NCBI GenBank assembly: GCA_013398275.1
Contig: VZSE01002186.1
Coordinates: forward strand, 1,268,428-1,332,427
Direction of reading: 5' to 3'
Source of the DNA: Promerops cafer
Lineage: Eukaryota; Chordata; Aves; Passeriformes; Nectariniidae
DNA length: 64,000 nt
Made by a program: the position numbers and the translations under genes. Positions 11,235 through 23,900 of the stretch are shown here, piece after piece. A model generated the notes under the pieces. That model made no database searches. It saw nothing but the letters and a program-made list of their open reading frames with translations, and was not told the DNA's origin. Each line of letters begins with the position of its first letter. Within the stretch, counting starts at the first letter, position 1.

Positions 11235-14200
11235 CACTGGGCACCCAGGATTTCCCTCCACTGTTAATAAAATAGGGAAATGGCAATTGCTCTGGGCTAA
11301 TTTCTGTTTGATTCATAAGATACAGAAACACATGACTCTGGAGCAGAGAGAGAGGAGAACAGACATGGTTGCAACCAAAAAGCATCTCCACACAACCAAC
11401 CTCCATCAAACTGCAGCTAACAGCTTCTGTATTTTAAAAACAAAATACTTTTTTTCTGCATATGTATTGTGTCAGATGACTATATAGGTGTAAACAAGCC
11501 TGCACTGTCTCATTGTCCATAAATAAATACTTAGTAAGTTCAAAGCAGGGCTGGATTCATAAAGCAACACTCCCAATCTGTATTCGGGTCTCAAGCATAT
11601 TATCTGTAATTTACAACCAATTTAAATGGCATTAACAGCCTTCCCCTTATGGGAATTTAAATTTGCATCCTACCATTGAATTAAACACTGATTGCATATT
11701 TTCTATAGGGGACGTAATGCTCTTTGAAGCTTGTTTTGAATAATAAAGCATCTATTCATGCACATGGTGCAATGTGTTTCTTTGTCCTGAAGGTAATTGA
11801 AGTAAAATGTGAGTTAAAGGGATTTTTCCTCTAGCCACAGGTTTGTTGATTACCATCTATTTTCATCTATTCAAGATTTTTAAAAGGAAAAGAAAAATAC
11901 AGTAATCTCTTCCTGCATTTGGAACCTCATTTACCATTCAGAGCTTTCCTGAGAGCATCTGAGATGAACAATCAGAAGGTCAAGTTTCAGTCCATCTTTG
12001 AAGGAGGAGAAGGGGAGAAAGGAACAAAACAGTGCCTTACCCTTCTGAAAAGAGAAATATGAAAGAAAAAATAAATAAATACCACAAACAAAAAGCAGAG
12101 GGAAGCATACAACACCACATCTAACCTCCAGGAGACAGATATTGCCAACCTGTCAGGTAGCTATTCTCTATGCTGTCAATCACTGAGAGCCAGGAAAACC
12201 ACAGCAACAATGACTTCAAAATTAAGGAAGCAAATAGGGTGAAATAACACTGTTGACCTTTTTTGTTTGATTTGTAAGGGAGGAATAACTGAAACAAATA
12301 ATAACCATGACTTACTCCTTCCTGGATGGGAAAAACATGCAGAAAGGATTGAAGAAAAGGAATTCTAGCTGGCGGATGTGTGGTTTGCCCTCAGCGTGGC
12401 TGGGTCCTCCAGCCACAGCCACCCTGACAGGGATGGACAGCCTTGGAGGACTTTCAGAAGATTGGGTGACCTGATGCCAGGAGTGGGTGACCAGCTGCAG
12501 CAGGAGTGGTGGAAGTGTCCCCCAGCATGGCCATCCCTGTGACCTTCTCTTGTCCTGTGCAGCTCACCAGGCTGGAAAGCTCTGCTTGCTGCTGATGATC
12601 AGTACACTCAGCAAACCATCTGCAGAAACTGAGTTTTCCACTAGCTCTCCTGTGCCAGGGTACAGCTTCAAATGAATAAAGGGAAAAGCCTCTCTTGAAA
12701 TCTGGTGGATTTTAAGAGGTTTTTTCCCCCCTTTTCCCCTAAAGGTGATCTTCATTTTAAGATGCAGGCAGGCCTGAGTCTATTAAAGCTGTTGCGGTGT
12801 TGATAGCTCTGATATTCATGATGCTGGCATTTATTCAGAAATGACAGAGAATACAAAACTGGTGATATATTTGGCATTTATGCAGTGATATATGTAATAG
12901 TTTAGAGAGATTTTTTAAAATTATTTTTTACTATTGCCTGGTTTCTACATTCTTGACAAAGCAGGGGCTGCTTCTGCTGAAACCTTCATTTTCCTTCAGT
13001 TCTCAGGAAAGCTTTAGAAAAACCAGAAACTACTGGAAACCAGAACTTCATGATGATTTGTGCCTTTCCCCATCTTAAAAGGTGATTTTATGAGCCCTTG
13101 AGGAACAAACACTGCTTAAAAACTGCCGACTGTGTTTTAGGAAGAGGCAGGGAGGATTGCAGACCGTGGCCTTGATCCCATTAGGAGGAAATGTCACACC
13201 AGCAACGGTAACTGTATCTCTGGACTTAGCCAGTTGCTCAAGATTTCTTTACAGGCCATCTTAAATTGCTGCAGTTAATATTGTATTGGTGCTATAAAAG
13301 CAGGCACTGCCAATGCCTCTGTTTCACATGTAACAAACATCAAAGTCCCATGTAGCCACACCGCCTGCAGATAGCGAGAAGGTCTCGAGATAGTGAGGGA
13401 CGTAAAGACTCTGTTTTTCCTTTTGCTTTCCAAAACAGTTTCATCATATCATTTGCACACAAGAGACCACAAATGGTCCCTGGGCACCTTGGGGTAATTG
13501 CCATGTTGTTCAATTTGCCTCAAATGAACAGCTCAGGAATGATAAATGCTCTTTTAGAATAAGCTCGCTACCACTGGTACATAGTACGGGTGGGATACCC
13601 TGGACCCTGACCCTCTGTCAGAAAGTCAACCTCCCCCTTTATATTTGCAGAGGCAAGGAATCTCAGGGGCAAAGGAGGTTTATTAGCAGGCACATACCCA
13701 TCTGTGGGCTGCAGCCCCACAGGCACATGGTGTTAATGCTGTGCCCTCAATGCTACCTGCTACCATAGCACGACACAGAGAGCCGGAGCAAGAAATGATG
13801 CCAGCGGAAAGGTCCTGTGCCTGGGAAGCCTACGTGTTCAGAAGAAAACACTGGCAATTCCTAGCACAAAATAAAGCTTAAGGAGAATTAGACCTTTATG
13901 GCTTCTAACCCTGGCTGAGGGAGAGTATGGGCAATGCTGGCTGCTCCTGTAAAGCTATCCATGCTCCTGACTCTGGAGGCTAACTGCAGCCTGCCACCAT
14001 CTCGGAGCTGTGTGCAGGCTGGCACAGCCACCCAGCCCCAAACCCCTGCTGAAACTGCCCCTTCTCCTGCCCACAAAGGGAACTGGGATCTGTCCTTTCC
14101 TCAGAATGGGACAAATTAATAATTTTTTTATGGGGTTGATTCACTGTATTCCTTCATTCAAAGACCAAGTTCTGGTTTGCTTTCCTCTCCAAATGTGCTG

Positions 14201-14599
14201 CCTCAGTCCTGTGGAAAGGAGGTGTGGGTGCCAGGCACTTGGGGCACTTGAGCAGTCCAGCAGACCTTCACCATTTCTTCTTCTTTTTTCTAGGAATAAA
14301 CGAGGGCTCAGGCCCAATTTTCTTCACACATATGGCAAGTACAAGTCCAAGCTGGGAATGCTGGAGTAGGTGTTGTCCATCCACCAGCAGTCAAGGACAG
14401 TGGGCAGTAACTCCACTAGACATCCACATTTTAAAACAGCTTAACCTCAGCAATCCTACCAGAGCTGGTTGAGGAGCTTGTGCCTTGCTTCATGTTTGGT
14501 ACACTTCTCCAGGCTGGGGAAATGCCAGTGTAGAGTGACATGCTGAGCAAAGAAAACAGACATATCCTCAGGTGAAGAAGCTGCTGCTGGGGCTTTTCA

Positions 14600-14900
14600 G
14601 GTGCCACACACAGCTACTCCCCAGCATCTTCATTAGTGATGTGGAAATAAATGTGAAATCACTGCTGTTAAAAAACCCAGAGAAAGGCAGGAGAGTAAAT
14701 AAAGCAGAAAGGCTGGCTGAATCACACAGCCTGCTACACCCGGACACGCCAAATGCATTTTATTGTGGGCTAATTGGAAGTAAAAGCATGGTCCTGAGAG
14801 TGATACCTGGGAATAAGGGGGAATGGCAGAAAATGAGTCAGCCTTGAAAAAATGATGGCAGTCATGGTGGAGCTGATAAAAATTTGGTAGACTTTTTTTA
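14600..14900 (+). mobile_element. Old CR1-like LINE fragment, 3' part of ORF2
   Basis: TTCATTAGTGATGTGGAAAT (14629 onward), the 'aaatgcattttattgtgg' segment near 14752, ACCTGGGAATAAGGGGGA and finally GTCATGGTGGAGCTGATAA (near 14862) occur in the order found in old amniote CR1-type LINEs, downstream of the reverse-transcriptase catalytic region. Heavily diverged and not intact. The 91-codon frame at 14572-14847 lies within this decayed LINE and is not a host gene. The other fragment at 9290-9570 may belong to the same family, but 5 kb of separation makes one insertion unlikely. Confidence 0.5.
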
Positions 14901-17900
14901 AATCATGGAGAATTTCTAAAAGTTTGGATGAAACTGCACAGGATGATGATGATGGACTGATAGTTATGGGCATCTTCTAATTAGAATGGGATGCCTTGCA
15001 GTACTCCCAACCACAATGTCCAGTCTGCCATAGAGGGATAATTCAGTGACATTTATATGGGAGGATGGCTTCAGCAGATCTGATGAGTTCTGCTGGTTTT
15101 AGGCTTTATTCATCTCTGAAATTGCCACACTGCTTTATAATCTATTATAAATAAATAAAAAAGAGAAGGGGCTGAGCTCCAATAGCAAACCCTCTGCCTG
15201 CTTTCCAGGCCTCCACAACATTAATTTGTTTTTAAAGAAAAAAATAGCAGGACAAAGGTGACAAAGCAGACTCAAATATCACCATTACCATAGCAACAGT
15301 GGCATTAGCCTGACACAGCAGCAGAAACCAAAATACACCCTTGCACAGAATACCATGCAAGTTAGGAAATTGCTAGCTCTGTATGGCACACAAGAGAAAC
15401 AACCAAAATATAAATGACTATGGATTGCTCAGAAAAATTATTGATTGCTATTTAAAAAATATACTTTCTGCAAATAAATAGTATCTTAATAATCTGTAAA
15501 ACGGATTTCCCTTGACACGAACAGCAGAAGAAAAAACAATTGCAAGTTGTGTATGTACCACAATGTGGAACAGCATCTTTGCCTGGAAGCTGAAACTACT
15601 AAGGCAGCAGTGTTGTAGGGGTTCCCTGACTGCCTTTTTGGCTTGGCTCCTGCCAGCAGTGCATTCGGTGACGTGACTAACATCTGTCACATGTGGTTTG
15701 CTCTCTGTCTCACCTGCTCTTTGGGGAAGGACTACGTGTGCAGGGGAGTATTTTCCATGGACTTTCTTTTTTATCTTTTTTCTTTTAATGCACTCTCCAG
15801 GCTGCATTTAAATGGGGAAAGTTCAAGCCAAAGAAATGCACTATATGCATGAAGAAAGAAAGGATTTCTTAGCCCTCTATGGGATTTTGTACTGCAGCCT
15901 CAGACACAAAAGGACTGAGGAAAGTCTCTCTCTTGCTCAGATGAATTTAGAAGAGACAGCTGGCTCAGTGCAGAGGAAGAACTTGCAGAAACCATCACAC
16001 TGGGCAACTGTCCTTACCACGTGCTTTGTGGGTGGGTTGAGGTGACGGGTGACAGCAGTGCCAGCGCGGTAAAGGGCACTCAGTGGTGGACGGCCGAGCC
16101 CCAGTGTCTCCAGTGCACTGCAGAAACAACTCTGCTTGGGGAGATCAGAGGAGCAGCACCACTGCTGCTGTTCCCACACAGCCACAGGGATGTTTTAAGC
16201 CCACTGGACTAAGGCTCTAGAGACAATTCCATTCCTCTTGAGACTCTGTTTAGTCTTTGGGATACCTGGAGAGAGGGCAGAGGAGGGTGTCTGACGTGTT
16301 TGCAGCAGGCTGTTTTCTGAGGAAATGCTAAGCTGCAGGCCTCCATCTAAAGAACATCCTGCAACCCATTGCCACATAAAGCTGGAAGCTGCATGTACAG
16401 GGTGGGCACTTAAGTAGAAAAAAAACCCCAACCCAATGTAAACCAGTGTGAAATAAAATTGCTTTCCCCCACCTCTTCTGGAAGCAGACACTGAGGGTTG
16501 CTGACAGAGCACTGGGGATGCAGTGCCCTCATCCCAGTAGGCAAGTCAAGGGCACTGCTGTCACTCAGACCTGGCAGGGCAACGGCGAGCAGCTCCTGTC
16601 AGCCCACACAGCCACTTGGCCTCCTGTCTGCATTTTCCTAGCCTGTGTTCTCTCCCTGCCTGACTGCCTCTGAGCCCAGGAGCCCCCACCCTGCTGCAAT
16701 GCAACATTTTCTTGTAGCAGCAGCTGAGCACAAATGGGCTGGGTGCTGGAGGCAGTGTGGCAGGGCACTCCCAGGGGGACGCAGGGAGCGGGATGTACTG
16801 GGGAGAGATATGGGTCCCATCTCCCCGGACCATCAAAGGAACCCAGAGCTGGAGCAGGTAGCCAGTCAAAAAGCATCAGTCCCACCAATAAAACAAAGAA
16901 AATGTGGCAGTAAAGGTAGATTTTTTCCCATTTCAAACTGTAAAATCGCTAGCCATGTCTAGGTGCTATTAATCACACACTGCACTCCTGAAATGTGTTT
17001 AGACACGGTGGAATAACAGTGACTTGCTCTTCAGGACAGCCAGCCACCAAGATTCCTGGGGACAGAGGGCTCTCCTGATTACTTTAAAGGGATGAATTAA
17101 GCTTGTGCTGGTCCCAAGTCAGAAAGCCAGACCCCAAAGTTGGGCAACTCCATCATCTTCACTGCGATAATGCCAACCGTACTGGATAAATCCAGACAGG
17201 AAAAGGAGGTGCTATCAGGTTTATGTGGCTGTTATATATCCTCTTCTACAGGAGCCTTTTTCCTATATTATGCACGTGTGCATTTAAACTGGTTACAAAG
17301 CAACAAATATTTTCTTTTTATTTAAGTTCGGCTTCATAAATAGAGACCATTGCACTTCACATGTGTGATGGAGATGGGTTAAATGGGATTCAGCCCTCAC
17401 AGACAGGAATTTATGTTGCCAGAAAGAGATGATGAGAACAAGCTTTGTAGTGTTTGATGGAGGCAACACACACAACTTTTGCAAAAGAAAATAAATTTAC
17501 AACATCTAAGTCCAAAAGATGTTTTTCTGAGATATTTATAACTACCATACACATATAGGACTTTTTATTTTTTGTAGAATTGTTAGCTTGAGATGTATTT
17601 TTATTGTAATGAGATTGCAACATACCACTTTCATTTGTAGTTAGATCCTAACATTGGTCAGATGTTCTTAGAAGCCAGCAGAAAAATTAAGAAAAGCACA
17701 TTGTACGAGTTGACTTGTACTATTGGCAGTAAGCTCCTGCTGGTCACCAAACCTAGTATCTTCTATACTTTAAAAAATTTCCATAATCAATTCATTCTGT
17801 GAAATTACTTTTTTTTCTTTTTTTAAAAATAGTAGATAAACCAGAAGCATTTTCCCCTAGGGGATATAGATTCTTTTAAAGACTCAGACTTCTCAGGAGC

Positions 17901-20900
17901 TTATTGCAGAGTGCTGCCTGCCCAGGGAGACAAATACCATGTCCTCTTCAAAGTTACATGAAAATAATTTCAGCTTTCAACCAGGGAATTAGGAATCAGC
18001 CCATCATACATGTTTAAGCTGCTTCCATCTTTTTCAAGAAACATCTGTTTCTCAAGCAGATTACCACAGCTGATAGAAATGCTCTTTTATTTTAATAATC
18101 TAGAACAAAAAGGGAACATGAGCTGCTGGGGAAGGAATGATGATTGCTCTTCCCCTCATCTGCATGAAGCACAGAAATGCCTGGAAGGGCTGGACGTGAA
18201 AAGCCAACCAGCCTTTCCCAGAGGAGCAAGATCTGCTCTGCAGGGATGCAGCTGCAGCACAAGCTAACCTGTCAGGCAGCAGTGGCCAAAGCCACTTGGA
18301 AGTGGAAAGACTTTCAAATGGAGAGTTATTCAAATCCCTTACAATTACCCATTTTCTCCTTTTCTGTATCTGTCATGCCAAACATATCCCACTTTTGAAT
18401 TGCCTTTTAATAGCTGCAGAGAGCATCGGGTTGGTGCTGCAGGCTGGTGGAGGGGGAAGGAGCCAGGAGCCAGCCTCCCTGGAGAAGCAGATGATTTCCA
18501 CAAGCAGCTGGTTGACACTGAGCAGCACCTCCTTGGGTTCCACAGTCTGAGGTCACTGATGTTCCAGTTGACAATACAACCATGAATGTAGGACCTTGTG
18601 CGTCGCCTTTCCAATTGTCAGGCCAGGAAACTGACCAGAAAAACCAAGGCTGATTTGTTTTCCTGTTTTGTGGCTGGGAGGGTTGGCCAGGCTAACAAAG
18701 CTAATGCCATCATGGCCCTTTGGCTGTGGGTGTGGAGCCGTGTGCGAGGCGGGGCTGGCTGAGAAATGACACATTTTGGTATTTCTGCAGCTGTTTCCAA
18801 GCAAGCCCATGAAAACCAGAGCCCACATCCAGGTGCTCCAGTCAAGGTGATGATGGGGAGAAGTGGCAGGAGCACCTCCCAGCCCTGTGCTCTGGGATAG
18901 CTTCAAGGTCTTCAGAGCACCCCTGGATGGAGGAAAGATGCTAGTTTCCTATTCAAGATTTGTGAAACCCTTTCCCCAGATGTCTCAAATCCAAACGAAA
19001 CCAGTACCTTGCTTGAAAACTGAGAGCACAAAGAAAGCCATGTCCACTGCTCTCCCATATCTTCTGATATGGGATTTCAAAATCACCTCTGATATGAGAG
19101 TTTAGATTAGGATGAGAAGTCCACATAAATGGCTTTCTGCTGGTGTTGCATTGTGCTCCCTACCCTAGGAACAGTTTATTAGGTAACAAAATCAGCTTTT
19201 TTACTTATGAAGAGAATAAAGGGTATTTCTTGAGCTCTGAAAGGCAAAATGAAGGGGTTTCATACACTGGATATACAGAAATGGCATAGTACCCAGCCTC
19301 TGAAAAGAGAGAGGAGGAGGATTGTATAAATATTCCTGGTTCCTCATTTCTCTGCCCAAAATGATAAAACAGAAGAAGATATATAATTTATCTTTGATAT
19401 ACCTTTCCTATAAACCTTTCTTCTGGGTTTCCTTTATTTTAATATTTTTGAACATTTTCACATTAGTGTGCTCAGAATGTGGGGGGAATTTGACACAAAG
19501 TTTATTTTCCAATTATTTTTACCTCTTTGTGGTTTTTCACAGCTTTCAAAATGTATAATACATTGAAAAGGTGCACAGCCTTGTAGAAAGGTGGCTGAGA
19601 AAGGAAGAGGCAAAAGGACATTCCCTCTTACATACAAGCTACCACTATGGGGTGAAACAACTTTCTTCTCCTTGCAGAAAAGAGACAGGAGAGCATTACC
19701 TCCTGTTTTTCCCCCACAGCCCTCCTTGGGGAAGATCTTTTCCACGGCCTGTCATAAAAAAAGCCATTGGGGTTCAGCCACCCAGCCAAGCAGGTGTGCT
19801 CATGTGGCTCCAGGCATCTTTTGATGTATGGTAACACACTGCTGCCTCCTCATCCCCAGCTTGGGCATGTGGAGCCAGGGACTGAATTGATGCTGTGAGA
19901 TGAGTGTCACCTGGCTGCTCACCGTCCTTACTGTCTTGAAACTGCAGCAAGTGGCCTGCCTGGTGTCTGGATGTCACTTAAACCAAGTGTTTAATTTCTC
20001 ATGAGGCCATGGGATAGTAACTCAGTCTGGCACAGATCTCCAGAGGCGCCTACCCCAAAGTCAGAGTAGCTCTGGGATCACACCAGACTGCTCAGGACTT
20101 GGTTTTCAAAACCTTCATGGATGGAGCCAGCACAAGCTTGTGGGGCAACCTGCTCCACTGCCTGACTTCCCCTCATACCAGCCTGACTCTCTTGTTTCAA
20201 CCTCTGCTCTCCTACCCTACCCCACCACAGAGACCCTGGCTCCACTCTGATGACCTTCCTGTAGGCACGGGGCAGCTGTTGGGTCCTCCCAAAGCCATCT
20301 CTTCTCCAGACTGTACAAGTCCAACTCTATCAGTTTTCACTTAAAACAGTTCAGGGATGCAAAATACCACTAAAAATAAAATCCAACCTCTACAAAAACC
20401 CAGTGGTTAATCTCTGGCACCTCCATCAGTGTTTTTCTAAACTATCACAGTTGCAGGTATAGCTCAGTTATAGTTAAACAAGTAATTTTAAACCTTCCTT
20501 GACCTAAAAACCCATGCTTCATGTTTGGATCTGTATCCCCAACTTTTCTAGTGAGCTAAGAACTTCTGGCCTTTGAGGCTGTGTAGTGAAAGGAGCACAT
20601 TTCTGACTCTATTTCCTGCCAGACCCCAAGGAGTAAGAACAGTAGAGGAGATTATACAATGCAACACCAGAAAAATTTACATTTTTCATTGAGCAGAATT
20701 GTCACAAAACTCACTTTTAGCCTGAGAATTACCAAGGCAGCCTTAAAGGGTTGGGTTTTTGAACACATGAAATGACAATCAATCAGTTCTCAATCCAGCC
20801 ATTGCAATCTGACAGAGATGAGGAGGATAATACATGTAAGGAGGATGGAGTAAAGAAAGTATACTGGAAATAATATTTAATTAAAAAATTAACCAACAAC

Positions 20901-23900
20901 AACAGATGTCATGTCAAGTGAACCTTTGGAAATGTATGCAAATAGATGAAAAAAGGAAAAAGAGACATAGCTCTGGTAAGTGAATTAAGGGAAGTCTTTA
21001 AATGGCTTAATAATAGGAACACGTTGAGAAGCAGTGAGGTTAATACAGAAATTACATAAAGCAGTGGGGGGTCTTGGACTAGATTTATTGTGCATACTAA
21101 TTGGAGGACACTGAATACCAGATAATAGCTGAAGGATGGGGCTTCTGCTCTGTCAACATCCTCTTCTTCACAAAGGATGATCCAGCAGAATTTAATAGCT
21201 TCACAATATCGCTGAGTGACACTTTAATAGGTAACAAAACGCTGTATTTCAGCACCGTGCAGGAGGAAACCACAAGAAAGTCCAAGTGGAAGGGGATGAC
21301 ACTGGACACCTCACTGGCAGCTGCCAGATCTGAAAGCAGTGCAATTCCCCCAGCCTCTCCCAGCCTGAAAAAGAGCCCGTGTTTATCTGAGGTGATATTA
21401 AAGCAAACTTTAAAAAACCAGCACCAACAATTGAGACCACAAATGTCTTGTAATTATTTTAGTTCTTATAACCTTGCAATGACTGAGTAAGCTCAAGAAC
21501 TAGCTCATTAAAACCTGAAAGTTAATTGGAGCAGGAAAAGCAAGCAGCTCTTACTGGTCCTTACTGCCCAAGCTGAGGTAAGTGCAGAAATCACACAAAC
21601 AGCAAATAGATTTGCTTTTTCTGTGGCAGGGCTTTATTAACAATTCACACAAAAAATCACATAGCATTCAGTGATGTAGGAGAAGTCATGGTGTGCAAAT
21701 GTAAGCCTCAGCTTTGCAGTACTCAAGCTCTGAGTTACAAGGCAGACTTCTGAATAAGGAAACCATCTGTCAGGAAAGGTCTTTCATGAATATTTTTTTT
21801 TCCCTGTAGCTTTTAGCATGCTAACACAAGAATACTGTTTAGAGGTCAAGTGGCAGTCTCTGAGAGAAAGCTCAATAGTCTTAGGCAATCTCATTCCTTA
21901 AAAACAAACTGTGGTGGCTGAGGCAGTGCTTGCACACTTGAGGCCAGGCCCTGGCAATGTGAGACACAAGTGTGTGGAGTGGCTGCTCTTTTGATGCCAT
22001 TGGGGATTCTCAGTGGGCTCTGCTGGGCTGGATGCTCTGCCAGAGGGTCAGAGGAAAGCAGTGACCACGGGTACTTGTTGGGGTGTCCTGCTACGTCTCC
22101 AATGGCTCCAGGTGCCTGCAGAACACAACAGAGCACTACCGACCTTAGAAGCTTGTGCAGAAACAGCCACATTTTACCAGCTGAATACACCACTGGGCTC
22201 CACAGTGGTATTCATTAGGTGTACACTGACTGCCATGGGACCTTAACCTCCAGGATCACTCGTATTCATCCATACAGTGAGCAGCTTCTGGATTTCTCTG
22301 TCAGTAACCCATTCTCATCTTCCCCTGTGCTCCTTGGCACCTTTGGCACCCTGGCACTGAATTAATGAAATAGATATTTTCTCCTGGCACAGCTACCGAT
22401 TCAGCGTCAAGGAACAAGGTAAACTATTTGCTGTGAGGTGTTTATTTTTTTGACATGCAGTGTGGGGAGGATATGTGTGCCTTTTGGCCTGACCTCAACA
22501 GAGCTCAGGAGTGTGCAGGGTGAGGCATCATAAAAGTCACCATAAATAAAGAGAAGGCACCAGTCAGCACCTGTCTTAAAGAGGCCAAAGCACTTGCATC
22601 TCTGCCCATCTGCCTAAGAGGGAAAATAATTTTTAAGTGATTTTTCCAGACCCTGGCACATAGTGAGTCAGAGGGAGGAAGGCAACTTGTGTGGTTCAAC
22701 ATCAGGAGCTCCTGGCCCTCTTTCACCCTACATCCTCCTCTGTGCAGCATTGTGCTCCAATCTCTTACCCACTGATTTTCAGGCATACCTTGTTCAATGG
22801 ATGCACAGTGGTTTACTCCTGAGGGAATCAGCAAACAGGATGTGCTCGAGGCAGCAAAGAGGAACTTTAATACAAAGTACATGTACTGGCAAAGGATGTG
22901 TCAGTATCATGTCAAACACACTTGGCAAGGTAGTTTGCCATGAAACTAGAAGCTGTCCAGCTAAAGATGATCAGATACTTGTCTGCCAAGGCACATTACC
23001 AGGGTAAACTGAGCATGTAATCCAAGCAGATGACCCCACACAGTATTTGTTTAACTGGCTCCATTTCTGTGAAAGCACTGGAGTCAGGCAGTAAAAGAAA
23101 CCTTTCCTCTTAGCTGGGATATAATTCCCTTGAAATTCAGAGCACATCACCAAAATGGGTTTTCCTCTCAGGTTTCTTACTGAGCACTGACTTTGCTTAG
23201 GTAACCACAGCTGTGCCCAGACCTGTAAGCACAAGTGGGGAGAGCATGATGAGCTGAGAACACATTCTTTTCAGAACAGGGAAAAACCAAAACAAATGCT
23301 AGAAGAGCAGACCAAATTAAAGCCAAGCCCTCAGCTGTACCCTGAAGACTGAGGCTGGTTCAGCTGTGAGCATCCCTGGGGTGTGTATTCCTAGAGTACT
23401 TGAAGCAGGGGAGCCCTGGGTGCACTCTGCCCATGACACAGGCTTTGTTCTTTAGGTCTGAGCCCTCTGACCTCACCAGGATTTTCAGTCTGATGTACAT
23501 TTTCAGGGTGCAGTAGCTGACAACTTCCAGGAAGCTGGACTGGATGATTCAATAATTACTTACAATCTTATACTCCACATGACTGGAAAACATCCCACAA
23601 AATCCTTATCACAGTCTTCTCGTGAACTGGTACATTTATTCCTTATTATGGAAATGGCAACGCTGATAAAACTCACTATCTTTGGTCCCTGAAGCTGTCT
23701 TCTATCGGTGGCAAGATCTTATTTGTATTTTCTGTAGCTGGGATCCCTCCCAAGGGCTAAGTCCTGGGAGCCAAGAGCAATACAGAGAAGAAACTGGGCC
23801 CAGAGCTTGGTTTTTCTTCCCCAGTCTGAGATGCTGACACACACTGCTTTTGCAAAGTGCCCGATCTTCTCATGTCTTGGTCAGCCCAGCTGCCAAACTG

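Larger units (their letters stand above)
9571..14599. other. Non-coding stretch, no gene recognised
   Basis: AT-rich sequence with a 17-A run (10845-10861) and a tandem pair of 11-bp units (11213-11234). The segment at about 11600-11810 is low in repeats and lacks CpG; it has the look of conserved vertebrate non-coding DNA, but conservation cannot be judged from one sequence. Open frames of up to 135 codons show no recognisable domains. Confidence 0.5.

Noticed and set aside
23531..23560. CR1 3' end around GAAGCTGGACTGGATGATTC
   Set aside because: The match is too short and the following bases do not continue the CR1 tail.
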